A stretch of DNA of 64,000 nucleotides from an uncultured Neokomagataea sp. (GTDB lineage Bacteria; Pseudomonadota; Alphaproteobacteria; Acetobacterales; Acetobacteraceae), in the NCBI RefSeq assembly GCF_946476835.1, contig NZ_CAMKWA010000010.1:1-64000 (forward strand), read 5' to 3'. Under the pieces are notes generated by a model, which saw only the letters and a program-made list of their open reading frames with translations, did no database searches and was not told where the DNA came from. Shown piece after piece: positions 54,707 through 63,232 of this stretch; position 1 is the stretch's first letter, and every line of letters starts with the position of its first letter. Both the position numbers and the translations under genes were made by a program.

Positions 54707-55888
54707 ATGAAACGTGTTCTGCTGATCGTTGGGGGTGGTATCGCTGCGTATAAGGCGCTGGATGTTATCCGCCTTTTGCGTGCGGAGGGCGTATCAGTCC
54801 GCCCGGTTATGACCAGCAGTGCAAAAGAATTTGTTACACCATTGAGCTTAGAAGCGTTGGCGGGAGAGCGTGTGCATGACACGCTCTTCGCACCGACGCA
54901 GGAAAGCGAAATTGGGCATATTCGTCTCGCCCGTGATGCAGATGTGGTTTTGGTGTGCCCGGCTTCAGCAAATCTTATGGCGCGTATGGCGCACGGGTTG
55001 GCTGATGATTTGGCCACCACATTGCTGCTGGCGACGACAGCGCCGGTTATCGTAGCGCCCGCTATGAATGTGCGCATGTGGGAGCACGCTGCGACGCAAG
55101 CGAGTCTTGTCCAGCTTAGAGAGCGTGGCGTGCAGTTTGTCGGGCCTGATAGTGGCAGTATGGCGTGTGGCGAAGTGGGTATGGGGCGGTTGAGTGCGCC
55201 AGAGTCTATTTGTCGTGCTGTATTGGCCGTTATGAAACGAGATAACGCTTTGCAGGGAAAGCGTGTTTTGGTCACGGCAGGGCCAACACGGGAGCCTCTG
55301 GACCCGGTCCGGTTTTTATCGAATCATTCATCGGGAAAACAAGGCTATGCCATTGCGGAGGCATTAGTCGCACGTGGTGCCGATGTTGTGCTCGTAAGTG
55401 GCCCTGTTTCCTTACCGGCTCCGCGTGGTGTGACCCGTATATCGGTTGAAACGGCGGATGAGATGTTGAGTGCCTGTACTCAAAATCTCTCGGTGGATGC
55501 TGCAATTTGTACGGCTGCTGTGAGTGACTGGCGTGCAAAGGCAGCGGCAGATCAGAAGATTAAGAAGACTGGTGCCCCACCGGTCCTTGAGTTGGCTGAA
55601 AATCCGGATATTTTGGCCAGTATATGCCGTCATGAGCAGCGCCCAGCTTTGGTCGTCGGCTTTGCGGCAGAGACAGAAACAGTTTTGCAGCACGCTACGG
55701 CAAAGCGCCTTCGTAAGGGCTGTGATTGGCTCGTGGCGAATGATGTTAGTACAGGCGTGTTCGGTGCAGACCATAATCGCGTGACGTTGATGACTGCGAG
55801 CGGTGCAGCAGAATGGCCGCAAATGAGCAAGCGCGCTGTTGGTGAGCGGCTTGCGGAAGAGATTGTGCAGTTCTTCAACCTTCCATAG
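54707..55888 (+). CDS. coaBC: Bifunctional CoaBC (PPC decarboxylase / PPCS)
   Basis: 393 residues for coenzyme A synthesis. The CoaC half (1-185) has [32 protein letters not shown] near 85, [10 protein letters not shown] near 116 and the Cys in [13 protein letters not shown] near 150. The CoaB half starts near 186 ([20 protein letters not shown]) with [13 protein letters not shown]. Cytoplasmic. Follows ubiE directly and precedes dut. Confidence 0.96.
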   Translation: MKRVLLIVGGGIAAYKALDVIRLLRAEGVSVRPVMTSSAKEFVTPLSLEALAGERVHDTLFAPTQESEIGHIRLARDADVVLVCPASANLMARMAHGLADDLATTLLLATTAPVIVAPAMNVRMWEHAATQASLVQLRERGVQFVGPDSGSMACGEVGMGRLSAPESICRAVLAVMKRDNALQGKRVLVTAGPTREPLDPVRFLSNHSSGKQGYAIAEALVARGADVVLVSGPVSLPAPRGVTRISVETADEMLSACTQNLSVDAAICTAAVSDWRAKAAADQKIKKTGAPPVLELAENPDILASICRHEQRPALVVGFAAETETVLQHATAKRLRKGCDWLVANDVSTGVFGADHNRVTLMTASGAAEWPQMSKRAVGERLAEEIVQFFNLP

Positions 55889-55918
55889 CGGTGCCACTTC
55901 AGGGTAAAAGGTTGGATT

Positions 55919-56374
55919 ATGACTTCAGAACCAATTGATGTTGCGATCACGCGCCTCCCCCATGCGGAAGGCTTGCCGTTGCCCTCTTATGCCACGCAAG
56001 GCGCTGCGGGCTTTGATTTTTTAGCAGCCGTTCATGAGCCGTTGACGATTGAACCGGGCGCACGTGTCCTCGTACCGACGGGGCTCTGTGTGGCGCTCCC
56101 CGCTGGATATGAATTGCAGATCCGCCCGCGTTCGGGCTTAGCACTGAAACATGGAATTACGTTGCCGAACACGCCCGGTACTATTGATGAAGATTACCGT
56201 GGTGAAGTGCGGGTGATTGTGATGAATGCGGGCGCGGAGCCATTTGTTGTTGAACGTGGCATGCGGATCGCTCAGGGTGTTTTAGCGCCTGTTGTGCGGC
56301 TGCGTTGGCAAGCGGTTGAGACACTTGATGAAACAGCACGTGGCACGGGTGGTTTTGGCAGTACTGGTCAGTAA
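55919..56374 (+). CDS. dut: dUTP diphosphatase
   Basis: 151 residues. Hydrolyses dUTP to dUMP, keeping uracil out of DNA. The five trimeric dUTPase motifs are visible: [10 protein letters not shown] near residue 30, [12 protein letters not shown] near 66, [14 protein letters not shown] near 82, [13 protein letters not shown] near 110, and the C-terminal [10 protein letters not shown]. Ends the ubiE-coaBC-dut run. Confidence 0.96.
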   Translation: MTSEPIDVAITRLPHAEGLPLPSYATQGAAGFDFLAAVHEPLTIEPGARVLVPTGLCVALPAGYELQIRPRSGLALKHGITLPNTPGTIDEDYRGEVRVIVMNAGAEPFVVERGMRIAQGVLAPVVRLRWQAVETLDETARGTGGFGSTGQ

Positions 56375-56503
56375 TTCGCAGGCCAAGAACATAAGGCGAT
56401 AACAAGGCAGAGTGATGGATCAACCCGTTGTCATGTTAACGGTGTATAAGAAGCCCTCTTGGGCTGGTCATTGCTTTGCTGCGCGCGTTCAAGGATGCGC
56501 GTC

Positions 56504-58147
56504 ATGGCGGTAACCTCTCTTACTTTGCCGCTGCGCGTTTTGCGTCGCTGGCAACAGAGGACCAGTGCATTGGAACTGGCTCTCCTCATTCTCATGGTTG
56601 CGCTGGCACTGGTTCTCACGCCTGAGCACGTGCGGCCAGTTCATTTTTCTGGCTATGTCTCGGATACGGGTACGTTAGGGCGTAATATTGGTCTGACGTT
56701 CCTCCGTGTCATGGCAGTGTTCGTTTTTGGTATTCTCCTGTCTTTGTTGCTCTCAGGATTGGCGTGCCGTCTCCGTTGGTTCAGGCGGATATTGATACCG
56801 CTTTTGTCAGTGGCGCGCGCAATACCGGGACTAGGGCTGATTGGTCTGATGGCGTTTGTTTTGCCGTCAGGTTGGGCAATTATTGCGGTTGCTGTTTTCA
56901 ATATGCTCTGGCGTGTCACGACGGCGATTATGGACGGGACAGATAATGTCCCTCCTGCGCTGGATACGGTGGCGCGGGGCCTTGCTATGACGGCGTGGCA
57001 GCGTTTTTGGCGAGTAAGCTTTCCGTTTTCTATCCCTCTAGCCGCTGATGTGTTTTCGCGTTCTGTGCCTGGTGTATGGTTTCGCCTTTTAGGGGCCGAG
57101 GCAGGTCTCTGCTTCATCGCTGGCGGGCGTGGCAATGGGGTGGGTGCTTATGCATTGGCACAGGTCCTGGCGGGGCGGTGGAGTGCGCTGCTGTATGCTC
57201 TTTTGGGCTGTGTCGGGCTTATTATCCTTATTCAGCAGATCTGTGTTGCTCCCTTGCTGGGATGGGCTGAGCGGTACCGGGTGGATAGCGGACGTGTTGA
57301 AGCAACGGTGCCGCGCTCTTGGTTGCTGCGCTTGTGGCGGAATAGGCCGCTCCTTAGTCAGTTCAGCGAAGCGGTGCATGAGCGTATGGCCGCCATTGGG
57401 AACTGGCGTCTGGGTGGAGCATCGCGTGAACGTAGTGTTGAAATGCGGATTGATCGGCAGCATTTTCGTGCTGTTCTTCCGGGTTTGGCTGTCGCGTTTT
57501 TTGGTGCGGTTCTGCTGCGGCATGTCCCGTCTCTTCCTGTACGCGTTGCCGTTATGGAAATGGGTCTGACCTTTATTCACGTTTCTGTGGCTTTGGTATT
57601 GTGCCTGATGGTTTGGTTGCCAGTCGGGCTTGTCGTGGCTTCTTATCGCTTAAAAAATGGGCGCATTGAGCGGGTGGTAATGAACAGTTTGGTCTTGTTC
57701 CCCGTTATTTTGCTGTATCCGTTTTTTGACCTTTTGGGACTGACAAACCCAATCGTACTGTTGTGTTTGGGAGGGTTGGGCCTTTATGGGCGAACAGTTC
57801 TTGATGCTGTGCGGGCCATTCCCGCCCCTTTGGTGCAAACGGCGCAAGGGCTAGGTGTTAAAGGTTTTTTGCTGTGGAAACGTTTGGTTCTTCCAGCGAC
57901 GGTGGCGGATATTGCGGGTGGTCTTTTGCTCGCGGTGGCACCGCTGTGGAACGCCGTCATTGTCGCGGAATCCTTGGCGTCATCAGGGCATGGGTTGGGC
58001 CGTGCGTTGGTTGCGGCTGTATTGGTCGGTGACCTTCATGCGCAGATCTTACTTTTAATGTTGCTGACTCTGCTTTCCATGCTGTTTGATCGTCTGATTC
58101 TTCAGCCCCTCGCGGTGTATGCCGCCCAGAAATATGCGTTCCGATGA
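56504..58147 (+). CDS. ABC transporter permease with two permease domains
   Basis: 547 residues. Two complete halves, each with several membrane helices and an EAA-type loop: TVARGLAMTAWQRFWRVSFP near residue 160 and VQTAQGLGVKGFLLWKRLVLP near 460. This is a fused pair of nitrate/sulfonate/taurine-type permeases. Start ATG 56504 with AAGGA at 56489-56493; a GTG-less longer frame upstream is unsupported. The ATPase gene overlaps it (ATGA). No periplasmic binding protein is seen nearby. Substrate unknown. Confidence 0.85.
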   Translation: MAVTSLTLPLRVLRRWQQRTSALELALLILMVALALVLTPEHVRPVHFSGYVSDTGTLGRNIGLTFLRVMAVFVFGILLSLLLSGLACRLRWFRRILIPLLSVARAIPGLGLIGLMAFVLPSGWAIIAVAVFNMLWRVTTAIMDGTDNVPPALDTVARGLAMTAWQRFWRVSFPFSIPLAADVFSRSVPGVWFRLLGAEAGLCFIAGGRGNGVGAYALAQVLAGRWSALLYALLGCVGLIILIQQICVAPLLGWAERYRVDSGRVEATVPRSWLLRLWRNRPLLSQFSEAVHERMAAIGNWRLGGASRERSVEMRIDRQHFRAVLPGLAVAFFGAVLLRHVPSLPVRVAVMEMGLTFIHVSVALVLCLMVWLPVGLVVASYRLKNGRIERVVMNSLVLFPVILLYPFFDLLGLTNPIVLLCLGGLGLYGRTVLDAVRAIPAPLVQTAQGLGVKGFLLWKRLVLPATVADIAGGLLLAVAPLWNAVIVAESLASSGHGLGRALVAAVLVGDLHAQILLLMLLTLLSMLFDRLILQPLAVYAAQKYAFR

Positions 58148-59457
58148 TCCAGCCACTTATTCGCCTCCATGAATGCAGCCAAACTTATGACAAGGACAGC
58201 GCGACGGAACTCGTTGTGTTGGACCAAGTTAGTTTTGAAGTGCGGGAGGCTGAAATTGTTGGGCTTCTAGGGCGCTCGGGGTCTGGAAAGTCGTCTCTGT
58301 TCAAGATTATGAGCGGACAGATGGCTCCTGCGAAAGGCGAGGTTTTTTGGCGTGGCGTACGCGCTAAAGGCCCTTTGCAGGATGTGGCAACGGTTTTTCA
58401 ATCTGGTGCATTATTCCCGTGGCTAACATTGCGTCAAAACGTTGAACTAGGACTGGAGGCGCGCCGTGTCCCGCGCGCACAGCGTGAAGATTATACGGAT
58501 GATGCGCTCGAAGTGATGGGGCTTGAAGGGTATGAAAATGCCTATCCTAAAGAGCTGTCCGATGCCGTAGGGCAGCGTGTATCGTTTGCTCGGGCTTTGG
58601 CGCTGAGGCCAGAAGTGCTGCTCTTAGATGAGCCATTTTCTGAGTTGGATATGCTCAGTGCTGAAAATTTGCGGACTGATTTGATCGAGTTGTGGTCTGA
58701 ACGGCGTTTGCCGTCTTTGCGTGCCATGGTGCTGGCCACGCATGGTATTGAAGAAGCGGTTTTGATGTGTGACCGGATTTTGATTTTCTCATCTAGTCCG
58801 GGGAAAGTGACGCATGAAATAGCGGTTCCCTTCCCGCACCCACGGAACCGTGAAGATGCAGATTTTCGTTTATTCGTGGATCAAATTTATAGTTTGATGA
58901 CCCGCCGTGCGCCGATCGTGTCGGAAGTGGATAATGCCCCGGCGCATACCGCTATGCCGGCCCCTTCTGTGCAGATTGTCTTACCCGACTTGCCCGTTGA
59001 GGTATTGGTAGGACTTATGGAGGTACTGGGGGCAGATCCGCTTTTTGGGCGTGCAGATCTACCCGAATTAGCTAAACGCTTGCAGATGACCCTGGATGAG
59101 TTGTTGGCACTTGGTGAATCGTTGCAGCGTTTAGAGTTGGCAGAGTTGGAAGATGGAGACATCCTGTTAACGGATGGTGGCCGGGCATTTGTTGAAGGTG
59201 ATGGTGACGCACGCCGCGATACAATGCGGACGGCCCTTTTGCACCATATTCCGTTGTTGCGTTCTATTCGTTCAACCTTAGATGAGCGCCCTGCCCATAC
59301 GGTAGATGCGGCGCGTTTCCGTAAGGAATTGGAAGAGGCGATGTCTCCCGATTATGCACGGCAAACGCTCAGTACCGCTATCGGCTGGGCACGTTATGCA
59401 GAACTTTTAGATTATGATGAAGAAGCTGATCGATTTTATCTCGATGATGAAGAGTAG
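58144..59457 (+). CDS. ABC transporter ATPase with C-terminal AAA-associated domain
   Basis: 437 residues. ABC domain with Walker A LGRSGSGKSS near residue 40, Q-loop VFQSGALFPWLT near 85 and Walker B EVLLLDEPFSELD near 160. The signature region reads ELSDAVGQRVSFARAL in place of LSGGxxQR, an unusual degeneration. Residues after about 265 form an extra domain (LPVEVLVGLMEVLGADP, winged-helix-like) of the AAA_assoc_C type found in nitrate/sulfonate-family ATPases. Translationally coupled to the permease gene. Confidence 0.85.
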   Translation: MIQPLIRLHECSQTYDKDSATELVVLDQVSFEVREAEIVGLLGRSGSGKSSLFKIMSGQMAPAKGEVFWRGVRAKGPLQDVATVFQSGALFPWLTLRQNVELGLEARRVPRAQREDYTDDALEVMGLEGYENAYPKELSDAVGQRVSFARALALRPEVLLLDEPFSELDMLSAENLRTDLIELWSERRLPSLRAMVLATHGIEEAVLMCDRILIFSSSPGKVTHEIAVPFPHPRNREDADFRLFVDQIYSLMTRRAPIVSEVDNAPAHTAMPAPSVQIVLPDLPVEVLVGLMEVLGADPLFGRADLPELAKRLQMTLDELLALGESLQRLELAELEDGDILLTDGGRAFVEGDGDARRDTMRTALLHHIPLLRSIRSTLDERPAHTVDAARFRKELEEAMSPDYARQTLSTAIGWARYAELLDYDEEADRFYLDDEE

Positions 59458-59496
59458 TAGCATTTTCCAGATAACAAAATTTATGATTATCGGTAC

Positions 59497-60474
59497 ATGA
59501 ATATTATAATGAGACGGATAATATTATTATCTGCTGTATTTTTAGTGGGTGTTTTAGGCAGTGGTTCGGCCTCTCCGCGTCATGAGGGATTCACAGTTAC
59601 CGTTTTAGGTGCACATGGTGGTTTGGAAGATGGGAACCTTAGTGCGTATTTAGTTCAGCTGTCGGGTGATCAAGGTGGTATTCTTTTAGATGCTGGTACG
59701 GTGCTGCATGGATTGCAGGTTGCGTGGCACAAGAAGGTGCTGGATCAGCCCAAAAATGTTTTGGAAAAAACAATTCGTGGCTATGCAATTAGTCACGCTC
59801 ACATGGATCACATTGCAGGTTTGATTGCTGTTTCACCTGAGGATACAGCAAAGCCGATTTATGCACTTCCGTCGGTCATTATGGATATGACGGATCATGT
59901 GTTTAATAATCATATATGGCCGAACATGGGAGATTCTGGTTCAGAGCCACGTGTAGGACGTTATCATTACAGCCCGCTCGTATCTGGAAAATCTGTGCCT
60001 GTTGTCGGGACAGAAATGCGTATTACGGCTTATCCCCTCGGCCATGGTGGAGTAGAATCAAGTGCATTCCTGCTAGAGACGACAGGCGGAGCGATTTTAT
60101 ATTTGGGGGATACAGGGCCAGATACTGTGGAGCCAGGGTATCATTTGCATGTTCTTTGGCAGGGCATTGCCCCGATCCTACGCATGCACCGCTTAATGGG
60201 CATTATGCTCGAGTGTTCTTATGATGATAGTCGGCCGCGTAAGATGCTGTTTGGGCATCTTACGCCTAGCTGGTTTATGGCCGAGTTGCATGATCTGCAA
60301 ACAGTCTCAGGTATGAACCTTCATGGGATGCGGGTCATTGTGACGCATATGAAACCTTCTCTTCAATCCCCTGATACGAGTACGTCAGTTATCATGGGAG
60401 AATTGAAAGAAAAGAATGACCTTGGTGTAAAGCTCATCCCTGCCCAGCAAGGGCAGGTTATTCACGTGCCTTAA
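59497..60474 (+). CDS. Exported class II cyclic-nucleotide phosphodiesterase-like MBL protein
   Basis: 325 residues. A signal peptide (IILLSAVFLVGVLGSGSA) is followed by a metallo-beta-lactamase-like domain with SHAHMDHIAG near residue 98, LYLGDTGPDTVEP near 205 and VIVTHMKPS near 285, the pattern of class II 3',5'-cyclic-nucleotide phosphodiesterases (PDE1/CpdP). It would act in the periplasm, where cAMP breakdown could be for nucleotide salvage or signalling (inference). ATG 59497 or 59509; ribosome site weak. AT-rich upstream patch. Confidence 0.82.
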   Translation: MNIIMRRIILLSAVFLVGVLGSGSASPRHEGFTVTVLGAHGGLEDGNLSAYLVQLSGDQGGILLDAGTVLHGLQVAWHKKVLDQPKNVLEKTIRGYAISHAHMDHIAGLIAVSPEDTAKPIYALPSVIMDMTDHVFNNHIWPNMGDSGSEPRVGRYHYSPLVSGKSVPVVGTEMRITAYPLGHGGVESSAFLLETTGGAILYLGDTGPDTVEPGYHLHVLWQGIAPILRMHRLMGIMLECSYDDSRPRKMLFGHLTPSWFMAELHDLQTVSGMNLHGMRVIVTHMKPSLQSPDTSTSVIMGELKEKNDLGVKLIPAQQGQVIHVP

Positions 60475-60475
60475 C

Positions 60476-60494
60476 GGTCTTGGATCTCAAGACC
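60476..60494. terminator. 7-bp inverted repeat between convergent genes
   Basis: GGTCTTG (60476-60482) and CAAGACC (60488-60494), loop of five bases, two bases after the phosphodiesterase stop. No T-run; a weak terminator at most. Confidence 0.4.
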
Positions 60495-60520
60495 AAGTGT
60501 ATGCGTGGTGATAGAGCCTG

Positions 60521-61060
60521 TCATTCTGCTTTCAATCGGTCACGATAAAGCTTGCGAGCTTTAGCCACTTTGGGTGCGACTACAGCTGCGCAATACGCAG
60601 TTTGTGGATTTCGCGCGAAGTAGTCGAGGTGTTTTGCTTCTGCAGGCCAGAAGGTAACCGTATCTTCGATTGATGTAACGATGTCGTTAGGCCAAAGCCC
60701 CTGCTGCGTAATGTCATCACGAATACGGCGAGCTACAACTTGTTGTTCCGGTGTTCCGAAGATGACGGAGCGGTATTGCGTACCGACGTCATTGCCTTGC
60801 CTGTTTAATTGTGTCGGATCATGTGTTGTGAAGAAAACTCGCAGAATATCATCGAGTGAAATTTCTGTGGGATCAAAGATCACATTGACGACTTCGGCGT
60901 GCCCTGTTTGTCCTGTGCAAACGGCTTCATAGCTTGGGTTAGGAACATCGCCACCAGCATAGCCCGGATTGGCTGAGATCACGCCGCGAAGGCTAGTATA
61001 AACGGCTTCTACGCACCAAAAGCATCCGGCCCCAAGGAGAATGGAAGAAGTTTCAGCCAT
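60521..61060 (-). CDS. msrA: Peptide methionine sulfoxide reductase A
   Basis: 179 residues. Reduces methionine-S-sulfoxide. The catalytic Cys is in GAGCFWCVEAVY at residues 11-22; GYAGGDVPNPSYEAVCTG near 34 and HAEVVNVIFDP near 54 match the family. No signal peptide, so cytoplasmic. Upstream and separate from the AEH-type hydrolase gene, with a hairpin between. Confidence 0.95.
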   Translation of the reverse strand: MAETSSILLGAGCFWCVEAVYTSLRGVISANPGYAGGDVPNPSYEAVCTGQTGHAEVVNVIFDPTEISLDDILRVFFTTHDPTQLNRQGNDVGTQYRSVIFGTPEQQVVARRIRDDITQQGLWPNDIVTSIEDTVTFWPAEAKHLDYFARNPQTAYCAAVVAPKVAKARKLYRDRLKAE

Positions 61061-61091
61061 AGTTTAACGCACCTTGTATGAACGGAAGGGT

Positions 61092-61116
61092 GAGACCTCC
61101 CATATAGGGAGGTCTC
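61092..61116. terminator. Perfect 10-bp inverted repeat after the AEH-type gene
   Basis: GAGACCTCCC (61092-61101) and GGGAGGTCTC (61107-61116), loop ATATA. It is 30 bases past the end of the minus-strand AEH-type gene and upstream of msrA. Strong stem, no T-run. Confidence 0.55.
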
Positions 61117-61145
61117 TTAGCACTTACACCCAGTGATAGGGAAAA

Positions 61146-63077
61146 TTAATGTACGACAGGCAGCCAAACAGCGCTGGCGTGGTCTCCGCCCCGGTAAAGG
61201 GTTTCTGTCGCGGCTTTGTAGTCTTTGGGTTGTGCGGTGAAGATATTGGGCACAAAGGTTTGCGGATTACGATCATAGAGTGGGAACCAGCTTGACTGGA
61301 CCTGCACCATGATCCGGTGTCCTTTTTCAAAGACGTGGTTCACTGCTGGAAGAGTGAAACGGTAATTTTGTACCTGACCTGCAGGAATAGCGGATGGTTG
61401 GCTCACACTTTGGCGGTAGCGGCCACGGAAAATATCCATGGATACGGGCAGTTCATACCCACCCATTTCTGGACGATCAGGTGTTTGTGCAGGTTGTACG
61501 TCGATGATTTTAACAACGAAATCTGCATCACTCCCAGTCGTTGCAGCATATAGATCGGCAGTAGGGACGCCGGACACCTGCACAGGCGCATCAAGAACCG
61601 GCGTTTCGTATGTCAGAACATCTGGGCGCGCTTCGGCAAAGCGTTGGTCTTGCAGTAGCCATGCCTTCCAGCGTGGATCTTCGCCCATGACATAAGGACG
61701 GGGCAAGAACGGCACGGGATGAGATGGGTCGGAAACATAGCTGTCAGATCCCGGGAGTGTTCGGGAGAATGAGAGGCCATGGTCGGGCTGGAGATATAAG
61801 CGTGTGCCGTATTGTGGGCATGTGGTGCCGCATTCTGGCAACCAGTTGCGGAAGTGGTTCCAGTGATTTTCACCCGTATTATAGATGATTGCTTCGTCTA
61901 GCTTCGGGTCTGCACCACCTTTGAGGTAATGATCAAAGAATGGGCGCATCACATTGGCACGGTACCAAAGAGCTGTGTCGCCATTGAAATGCAATGGACC
62001 AAGCGTAGACCCGTCATAGTTTACACCGCTATGGCGCCATGGCCCCATCACGAGCACATTGGGAACTGTTGGGTGCGTGGCCTTTAGAGCAAGCCAAGAG
62101 TGTATTGCACCCCACATATCCTCTTGATCCCAGAGCCCCTGCTCCCAGATCGTCGGTACTTTGAGAGGGTTTTGCGTAATAAGCTTGTCCAGCGCTTGAT
62201 CTTGCCAGAAGGCATCATAAGCAGGATGTGCTTTAAGGCGCTGCCAAAATGGGAAATGATCTAAGCCAACACGTGTTGCAAATGCACCGGCAGAGCCATC
62301 TTTAAGAAATTCGGTGTAATCGTCTGACTCTGTACGCGGAATGGTTGGCCCATTGCCTGGGACACTCATTTGCATGGTGAAATAGTCGAAGCTGGCTTGG
62401 CGGAATGCGCCATAATGGAACCAGTCATCGCCCATCCAGCCGTCAACCATAGGGCTTTCAGGTGCTGCAACTTTAAGGGCAGGATGAGGATGAAGCAGCG
62501 CCATCACAACGGTCCATCCTTCATAGGAAGAGCCGGTCATGCCAACTTTGCCATTGCTCTCTTTAATATTCTTTACCAGCCAATCAATCGTATCCCACGC
62601 ATCGGTTGTGTCATCGGTCTTGGTGGGGTTTAGCGGGCCGATAGGCGGACGCGTCATGATATACGCACCTTCGGAACCATATTTGCCGCGGATGTCTTGG
62701 AAGACGCGGATATAGCCTTCATCCACAAAGACACCATCACCTTGTGGGCATAATGCACGCATGGTGGGAGCATTGGGTACGCGGTTTAGGCGCCCTGATG
62801 CGTTATAGGGGGTCCGGGTTAACAAAATGGGGGCGTTTTTAGCGCCTTTGGGAATAACGATGACGGTATGCAGTTTCACGCCATCCCGCATGGGGACCAT
62901 GATCTCGCGGCGAATGTAATCTTGCCCGTCCGTTGGGAGCTTGGCCTGGGGGGGAATGTCATTCCCTGTCTGGACCATGTCCGCTGTGACAGGGGCTGCA
63001 TGCAGGGTCGACAATGCGGTGCCGGACAGGCCAAGCAGTCCGATTGTCGCGCAGAGCCGTGATAATGAGCGTTTCAT
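61146..63077 (-). CDS. Exported alpha-amino-acid ester hydrolase-type CocE/NonD hydrolase
   Basis: 643 residues. Signal peptide (LCATIGLLGLSGTALSTLHA), then an alpha/beta-hydrolase with TGSSYEGWTV (nucleophile Ser184, followed by Tyr185), GDDWFHYGAFRQ near 225 with its acidic cluster, VMGPWRHSGVN near 345, and a C-terminal jelly-roll (CocE) domain. These match bacterial alpha-amino acid ester hydrolases, which hydrolyse and synthesise beta-lactam side-chain esters; one studied enzyme comes from an Acetobacter. The natural substrate is unknown. Exported; not clustered with beta-lactam genes. Confidence 0.87.
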   Translation of the reverse strand: MKRSLSRLCATIGLLGLSGTALSTLHAAPVTADMVQTGNDIPPQAKLPTDGQDYIRREIMVPMRDGVKLHTVIVIPKGAKNAPILLTRTPYNASGRLNRVPNAPTMRALCPQGDGVFVDEGYIRVFQDIRGKYGSEGAYIMTRPPIGPLNPTKTDDTTDAWDTIDWLVKNIKESNGKVGMTGSSYEGWTVVMALLHPHPALKVAAPESPMVDGWMGDDWFHYGAFRQASFDYFTMQMSVPGNGPTIPRTESDDYTEFLKDGSAGAFATRVGLDHFPFWQRLKAHPAYDAFWQDQALDKLITQNPLKVPTIWEQGLWDQEDMWGAIHSWLALKATHPTVPNVLVMGPWRHSGVNYDGSTLGPLHFNGDTALWYRANVMRPFFDHYLKGGADPKLDEAIIYNTGENHWNHFRNWLPECGTTCPQYGTRLYLQPDHGLSFSRTLPGSDSYVSDPSHPVPFLPRPYVMGEDPRWKAWLLQDQRFAEARPDVLTYETPVLDAPVQVSGVPTADLYAATTGSDADFVVKIIDVQPAQTPDRPEMGGYELPVSMDIFRGRYRQSVSQPSAIPAGQVQNYRFTLPAVNHVFEKGHRIMVQVQSSWFPLYDRNPQTFVPNIFTAQPKDYKAATETLYRGGDHASAVWLPVVH

Positions 63078-63232
63078 AATGTTTAGTTACTCCTCATAAA
63101 ATCGAGTGATTCTGCGTCGATCATTTCGCTGCGGCAAGGGGTTTTACGAAGGCTTTGCATTTCTTTCGTGGACTGGCGTTTTTGTGTTTGTTTCGCTATG
63201 GAATGGGACAATTCTTGTTAGGAAAGTCTTTC

